A stretch of DNA of 64,000 nucleotides, taken from NCBI GenBank assembly GCA_001600875.1, contig BCLD01000001.1:2365683-2429682 (forward strand). The letters run 5' to 3'. A program made the translations under genes and the position numbers. Below the pieces are notes generated by a model. It was not told the origin of the DNA and ran no database searches. It worked only from the letters and a program-made list of their open reading frames with translations. Position 1 is the first letter of the stretch. Each line of letters starts with the position of its first letter. Below, in pieces: positions 58,491 to 64,000 of this stretch. The stretch comes from Solicoccozyma terricola. Taxonomy: Eukaryota; Basidiomycota; Tremellomycetes; Filobasidiales; Piskurozymaceae.

Positions 58491-61434
58491 ATGATCTTGA
58501 CCGGGTTTCATCAATGGTCCACCAATGTGGGGCGGAGGCCTTACTTGTCGACAGCGTTACTGTCATGGAACGGCCGCCAAATACGCTGGGTATTGTTATT
58601 CATTACCGTGCTCAGTCTGATTGTTATGGTCAGTTTCGAACACTCCGCGGCCCACATACTATACCTGATTGTGTTTCGCATCCTAACAGGCTTCGCATCG
58701 CCCCTTTAGAGGCGCTGTCGCGGCTTACTATCCATCTATCTTTGACTCAGATCGAGACGGCTACGCGGCAGCTTGGTCGGAGGAGTCTGGAAACAGCACC
58801 GATACCTCACTCTTCCCCCCGACACCCGAGATCTTGCCCAAAGCCAGTGGGAGAATCCTTGTTACCGGCGGTGGAGGAAACTTGGGTATGTGCCAAGTGG
58901 AGCTGCTTACCTGACCGTCTTGGCTGACTGGCATTTAATAGGCAAACATGTGATCAGCCGTATGCTCAAGGCGGGCATCAAAGTGACGGTCCTAGATGTT
59001 GTTTTCTTTCATGACGAGCGCGAGGCCATTCTCAAAGACTTTCCGGGCAGAGAGGACCTCCTCGAAGTTCACATCGGTGACATTCGAGACTCTCAACTGC
59101 TTGACGAGGTCTTGACTTCGGATGTAGTCGGAGTCATCCACCTGGCTGCCGTGTCCCGTGTGCTGTGGTGCCTCGATAACGAGGCGGACTGTGTCGACGT
59201 CAACGAGCGCGGCACCGATGTTATACTCGAGGCAATGACGAGAAAGGCTGAGAGAGAGAAGACGACCATCCCTTGGTTGGTCCACGCTTCGTCCCGTGAG
59301 GTGTACGGTGTTGCAAAAGTCATGCCCGTCCAGGAGGACATGGAACGCATTCCTGTAAACATTTACGGCGCAACCAAGCTCACTGGAGTCGACTCAAACA
59401 ATGTTCCGTGTGTATTCTGCCGAACACAATACGGGCGACACTTACGAGGTGCAGGTTGACCCTGTCACCGGCTTCGTCCGCTTGATTGAGAGCAACACGG
59501 GTCTTCAACTCGTGCCCAGCGATAGGCAAAACGAGACTGCATCGCTGGCCGAGCCGTCGGGGCTGTTCTCGTTCCGACTGACGCCGTACTGTTGCGCCGC
59601 GGCTCCGACTCCCTGGCCGTTTTTCCAAGAGGATCCGCTTGCTTCCCACATTCTCGATCTCAAGATGGAAGTCGAGCACCCTTTCAACTCTTCCCGACCC
59701 GGAACCCTTTGCAAGCGAATGGGGGATGCAGCCGAAAGAATCAACAGTGATCTCGACCGCTTGGTTGCTTATCCTCGACCGATCTATATTGCGGACGCCG
59801 CATTGCCGACAGGCAAGGTAGCCGAATGGATGAACGCGGACAAGCCGACATGCGTAAACTTGTGTGACCATCCGTTGACCTGTTTGCGGCTGGATTCCTG
59901 CGCATGTGGGCAGGCATCCTGTGTCCCCCCCCAGCGATTCCCATTTGCATCATTCGCACACCTACCACAATTGTCGTATCCTGCGGCCAACACCAACACC
60001 GAAGCTGCCAGTGCACCCAATGAACTAGTTGAAGCCGTTACGCGATCGTCTTGGCTGAATGTCCTGCGTGCTCCTGCGGCTCGATACCTGAGCCGGGACC
60101 CATCATTTACAAACATCAACATCAGTCGCCTACCGGACGACGCACAAGCTGACCGGGATGCCAGACCCGATACCTATGACAATCTATTTAGCCACTCGGA
60201 CGGTTGCTTCTCGGCCGACTCCAGCATGGAGAATGCGCTCAGACTGTTAAGCACAGATTACAAGAGCGGCGAACTAGCCTTCCTGCCGTACTACGAAGGA
60301 ACGAAAGGGGTATGTGTCCATGAGCCAGCGCATTCACATCGAATCGTACTCATATCAATCGTACACTCACAGTTCCCGCCTCTTTGGGACTGGTGGAAAA
60401 ACGCGATGGAAACACAGTTGCCCGAAGACTTTGATCGGTCCCTCCTGGTCATTCCATTTGCACATGACTGGGGAGCCTGCATGGGTTTTTCTTGGGGGGT
60501 GTTCAGGGTGCGACAGAAGCAATTTCGCGTCCATGGTGCAATTGCTGAAGGTACTGCTTGGAGTGTTATGGGAGATCTGAATAGCCCCTGCAAGTTGATT
60601 ACCCTCCCTGCAATCTGTGGAACCCCGAGCTTACGAATATAGTCTGTACACAGGTTACCGGCCGGATCAAGACATAGTGTGCGGGACCTTTCTCAATGTC
60701 TAAGCGTGATCGCCGTGCTGACGTCACCTGTTGCCATAGTATTCCTCCCAGGACATGTGCTTCCATAAGCCTCTACGAAAGCTTCAGCGACCTCAGCAAG
60801 GTCAGGCCGTCCCGACAAAGATCGACGCTGACCACTTTCAAGGGCAGATTTCTGGGAACTGGTATCAGCGCTCGGCGCAAGCTCACTTGCAAACGACGGT
60901 ACAGCACGATCAGTGCGAAGCTTACTGGTGCTCAGGATCTCCCAGTCATATGGGATTCGCTTGGAGATTACCCCGACTACATGCACATCTTGAACGACAC
61001 AATATTCTGCCCCCAGGTGCGCGGCACCACTGGATGGGCAACCCGGTTGTCCGATATGATCTACTCGTAAGTTTTGTGTACTTTAGCAGTGGTTGAGTCT
61101 CTTCATGGCTGACGCTGAGCGGACGGTCATCAGTGGGTGTATACCTGTTCTGATTGGCGATCAGACGCACCATCCATTCTGGAACATGATCGACTGGGCC
61201 AAAATCAGCGTGACCGTTCTGGACAAGGACCTAGACCGTTTGGAGGAAATCCTGCTAAGTTATACGTGGGAGCAAGTGAACACACTGCAAACCAATCTGA
61301 TGCTTGTCCGGGATGCGTTTCTATACCCTCCGGACGGAGAGTGGGCAGAACAGTTGATGACGCGCGGACCAATGTTCTATGCGCTTCACGCTACTGCTCT
61401 CAAGACATACACCATGTTCCCGGCTTTACAATAG
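58491..61434 (+). CDS. Type II membrane NAD-epimerase / exostosin (GT47) fusion, epimerase part truncated
   Basis: ATG 58491; a membrane anchor (IRWVLLFITVLSLIVM) follows, then after an intron a stem and the NAD-binding motif GRILVTGGGGNLG with GKHVISRMLKAGIKV. The SDR catalytic region HASSREVYG and IYGATKL (YxxxK) is present. Directly after it the frame changes at about 59406, and the C-terminal half of an epimerase domain seems to be missing. The next part has Cys-rich CVNLCDHPLTCLRLDSCACG. The C-terminal GT47-like domain has DRSLLVIPFAHDWGACMGF, STLTTFKGRFLGTG, GTTGWATRLSDMIYSGCIPV and LIGDQTHHPFWNMIDWAKIS. Stop TAG 61432-61434. Intron 60590-60653 is GC-AG. A Golgi role in glycan synthesis is inferred. 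The gene may be broken or the assembly wrong at 59.4 kb. Confidence 0.72.
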
Positions 61435-61502
61435 ATATGGAACGGACTATATCATTGTTCTTTTTTCATGTTACCAATGACGTGTACAAGCTATCTCTGT
61501 GA

Positions 61503-61772
61503 AGGCGGTCGAGCCGGCGCAAGGCACTATTCAAGCTGGACGAACCAGGATGGCTAACAACCAAGCCGGCTATGCGAGACCATTGGGATACATATTTACA
61601 GACTCTTGAAGGGCATAGCGGGTCCGTCGGCTCGGTCGCCTTCTCGCATGACTCGAAGCATCTCGCAACGGCATCTTACGATAGGACCGTCAAGATCTGG
61701 GACACCAGCAGCGGCCAATGCCTACCAGACCTTCAAGACTTTTGTCGGGTGCTGGCCTTGTCGATTGACTAA
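61503..61772 (+). pseudogene. Fragment of an NLR-type WD40 repeat protein
   Basis: After a stop at 61500 a frame reads a linker (EPGWLTTKPAMRDHWD), one complete WD40 blade (LQTLEGHSGSVGSVAFSHDS, TVKIWDTSSGQCL) and then loses similarity and stops at 61772. This linker-plus-blade pattern is typical of the start of WD40 domains in fungal NACHT/NLR proteins. No NACHT or N-terminal domain is upstream and no further blades follow. It is a fragment, left by decay, recombination or assembly. Confidence 0.6.
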
Positions 61773-61795
61773 CGTTTAGGATTGCCCCGTTAACC

Positions 61796-61911
61796 CTATC
61801 TCTATCGTCCGACCATTCGACCCCGAATGCTGGCCTCTGCTCCCATGCCTTACTCTATCTCTATCGTCCGAGCATTCGACCCCGAATGCTCGCCTCTGCT
61901 CCCACGCCTTG
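61796..61911 (+). repeat. Tandem duplication of a ~57-bp unit
   Basis: Two copies (61796-61851 and 61855-61911, period 59 bp) with only a few mismatches, each containing CATTCGACCCCGAATGCT, itself a near-palindrome. Confidence 0.85.
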
Positions 61912-62460
61912 CCCACGGGCCCAAATCAGAGGGGTTCACCTTTGCCACCCACCCACCCAGATGGAATCGACGCGAGAAAAGGATGCCAAGCTGGATAGCG
62001 TCAAGGGCATCCTAAGTGAGGGCCTCATGTTTGACCACTATCGGATAGCCGCGACTGGGCACTACATCTGTCATTATTGGCTCATAGGCAAATGCTCACT
62101 CCTCTGGGGGCTGCGAGAGGTTTCAAGGCCCAAAAACGGCAAAATGGCCAAAAGCACCTCAAAAGGTGGTCTCACGCCAACACCATCCTATGCAACCCCC
62201 GAATGCTCTGATATCCCCGGAAAGCTGCAAATCAGGGCTACATCGCCCATTAACAACTCATGGCCGAATGCTCATGTCTAGGGGGTGTGCTAGGTGTTTG
62301 AATGCTCAGAAATGGTCGATATCAGCCAGAATTTTACCTCCGTGAGGATTTGAATTCTTTTNGACNTGTAGGAGGAGAGGCCAGGGTTGGCCAATGGTCT
62401 CAACACCACTAGGATCACGAATGCCCAGCCTCCTAGGCATCCCACAACCATGTAAGGATT

Positions 62461-63294
62461 ATGTGCAGGTGCCCATGTCCTAGTTGCACATCCTGTGTTA
62501 AGACAAAAGTCGAATGCCCCCGGGCACCATGGAGATATCAAGGTTTCCCTCTCGAGAATTCGGGTAAAAAATTCACCAAGTCCCACTTTTCAATCACTAG
62601 AATCGTTCACCGCTTGATTTGGGTGCTTCCACCACCTAGCCATGTTGCCTGGCATGTGTGTTCATGGCTGTTGGATGTCCTATCAAAATTCCAGCCTGGC
62701 TGTCGCAATTCTCAGCGACTTTTACTTGAGCCATATTCTGCACGGCAACCCGAACCAATTAACACGTGGCTTTTTTGCCGATCATATGTGTACCTTGGAA
62801 CAGCTTGTGAGCAGCCAATATGTAACATAAATGGCTTTGGGGGATATATTCTTATAGCCCTGAGAGTGGTCCATGCTGCCAGTACAAAAGAGATGGTGAT
62901 TGGACATACTGCATATTCACCATGGCCATCCCCCAATGGGGGTTGGAATGATGCTGTCATAGACCATGCTACCTGGATATTGAGTGTAGCCTTTCAGCAC
63001 CATCGTGCCTACATTGGTGTGATCACGGCACTAATGTGTTGTTATGGCTTTCATAGCAGATGCTCATTCCTGTGCTGGTCAGAGCTGATGCAACATGTTC
63101 AGAAAATTTTCGGAACGCGTCAAGAAAGCGAGAACAAAATCTTCAACTACACAGCAGACAGTGCATCTATGGCTAGGGTACGGTGTGTTCTGGAGAGCTG
63201 TCAACCCACTCTACATTCGTTGTTAAGCTGGGAACCTCAAATTCCGACTATTAAGAAAATTTGCCGGATCAGCACTGGGTCCCTCCAGGGATGA
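62461..63294 (+). CDS. Unrecognised open reading frame in repeat region
   Basis: 277 codons from ATG 62461 to TGA 63292-63294 without introns. Parts look random, while KIFGTRQESENKIFNYTADS and others are moderately protein-like. Cys- and Trp-rich at the N terminus. No domain is recognised. Lying in repeat-rich DNA, it may be a chance or relic frame. Confidence 0.2.
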   Translation: MCRCPCPSCTSCVKTKVECPRAPWRYQGFPLENSGKKFTKSHFSITRIVHRLIWVLPPPSHVAWHVCSWLLDVLSKFQPGCRNSQRLLLEPYSARQPEPINTWLFCRSYVYLGTACEQPICNINGFGGYILIALRVVHAASTKEMVIGHTAYSPWPSPNGGWNDAVIDHATWILSVAFQHHRAYIGVITALMCCYGFHSRCSFLCWSELMQHVQKIFGTRQESENKIFNYTADSASMARVRCVLESCQPTLHSLLSWEPQIPTIKKICRISTGSLQG

Positions 63295-63517
63295 GGGATG
63301 CCCTCACGGCTTTGCCACAAAGTCCAGATGACAGATACAGGCCACCTACATACAGGCTGTTAAGGCTTTTGTACCAGATGCTCTGTCCTGAGTGCTCCAG
63401 AACAGATGCAAATTTGCACGGTTGATGGTCAGATTTGCCACAAGCCATAAATACATGTCATTATGTCACAGAACAGGCTCACCTAGAAGACCGATTATCA
63501 TGCTTGTAGGGTGTATA

Positions 63518-63988
63518 TCACACTCTTTTGCACTGTTTTGGAGAGCCCAGAAGGTGTCCTTCAATTTCTAGAAGCAAGTGTGCCGAAATTCCAAAGTGAA
63601 AACATGGCTGACCAGCGTTAGGGTTAGTGCTTAATCCCTCTCTGGTACACCCAGTATTGTGCTGGTAAACTCCCCACAGGCTTTCAGCCATAGCCCTGGT
63701 ATGCCTCCACATGTGTATTATGTGTTCCACACCAAGTGCTCCAATCTGGGGTATATATGGATTTTTTAACGTGTCAGTTCGTGCNATTTTCCAGATATTA
63801 AGCTCGCCAAGCATCACTATTAGAGTCACACTTTTGCCACAAAGTGCATTATGAGTGTGAACATGCTCTCCCCATGGCCTATTAAGGGCTTCATAGCGAA
63901 TGCTCCTATCTGAGTTCTCCAGAGCAGATGCAAATCCTGGCGGGTGACCATCAAGTGGTCGAAAGTTTTGCCACCCTAAAGAATACAT
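63518..63988 (-). CDS. Unrecognised open reading frame in repeat region, one ambiguous base
   Basis: About 156 codons on the minus strand with an N at 63785. The part reading IGALGVEHIIHMWRHTRAMA and FGISAHLLLEIEGHLLGSP is protein-like, but no family is recognised. It may continue beyond the window. Transposon relic or chance. Confidence 0.2.
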   Translation of the reverse strand: MYSLGWQNFRPLDGHPPGFASALENSDRSIRYEALNRPWGEHVHTHNALCGKSVTLIVMLGELNIWKXARTDTLKNPYIPQIGALGVEHIIHMWRHTRAMAESLWGVYQHNTGCTREGLSTNPNAGQPCFHFGISAHLLLEIEGHLLGSPKQCKRV

Positions 63989-64000
63989 GTCATTTATGTA

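Larger units (their letters stand above)
61912..64000. repeat. Repeat-rich region of unknown nature with recurrent GAATGCTC word
   Basis: Sequence texture differs from the rest of the window. A word related to (G/C)(A/G)AATGCTC or AGATGCTC recurs about ten times on the plus strand. A longer diverged block is found at about 63307-63475 and 63832-64000 (TTTGCCACAAAGT ... ATGCTC ... AGCAGATGCAAAT ... AATACATGTCATTAT), with partial copies near 62040-62110 and 63040-63090. Three N bases fall here. Two open frames occur, 62461-63294 (+, 277 codons) and 63518-63988 (-, with an N). Neither matches a family I know. This may be a decayed mobile element, a subtelomeric repeat or foreign/misassembled sequence. 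Confidence 0.5.

Noticed and set aside
1..64000. CRISPR arrays, bacterial operons or phage genes
   Set aside because: No spaced repeats of CRISPR type; intron-containing eukaryotic genes throughout.

Overview
This is a nuclear window from a fungus, almost certainly a basidiomycete and probably a tremellomycete. The reasons are a gene-dense layout, many short GT-AG introns (about 35-100 nt) in nearly every gene, cell-wall KRE6/SKN1 glucan synthesis, a CTR/FRE metal-uptake pair, and an epimerase-exostosin fusion of a type I associate with these yeasts. The class assignment is inference. The sequence contains four N bases (1545, 62362, 62366, 63785) and a few single-base frame breaks, so it looks like a draft assembly.

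Left part, 0-27.7 kb, is a conserved housekeeping block. In order: KRE6/SKN1 beta-1,6-glucan synthase (-), a large unrecognised protein (+), a GYF-domain Smy2/GIGYF-like protein (+), the SFR1/MEI5 recombination mediator (-), NOP58 (+), an OPT-family transporter (-), a Dilute-domain/ankyrin protein (+) and casein kinase II alpha (-). SFR1 and NOP58 share a 342-bp bidirectional promoter that holds four CACGTG boxes in 80 bp.

Middle part, 27.7-48.7 kb. Here are dynein light chain LC8 with a 23-nt microexon (-), the NSA1/WDR74 ribosome-biogenesis factor (-), and the meiotic axis protein HOP1 with HORMA, PHD and winged-helix regions (+). An HNH-nuclease-domain gene (-) follows, its stop codon overlapping that of HOP1 tail to tail. 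Two intronless enzyme genes come next, an alpha/beta hydrolase and a PaiB-like flavin-binding protein. Then come a PD-(D/E)XK-like protein and a divergent metal-uptake pair, a CTR copper transporter (-) and a ferric/cupric reductase with a Met-rich N terminus (+). The reductase would supply Cu(I) to the transporter.

Right part, 48.7-64 kb, is accessory and gene-poor. It holds a secreted GH78 alpha-L-rhamnosidase with an apparent one-base deletion, almost 5 kb of mostly empty DNA with short tandem repeats, and a type II membrane NAD-epimerase/GT47 exostosin fusion whose epimerase domain stops abruptly at the active site. Next is a single WD40-repeat fragment resembling fungal NLR repeat domains. 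The last 2.2 kb is repeat-rich sequence of unknown nature in which the octamer GAATGCTC recurs. This end looks like decayed, mobile, subtelomeric or misassembled DNA.
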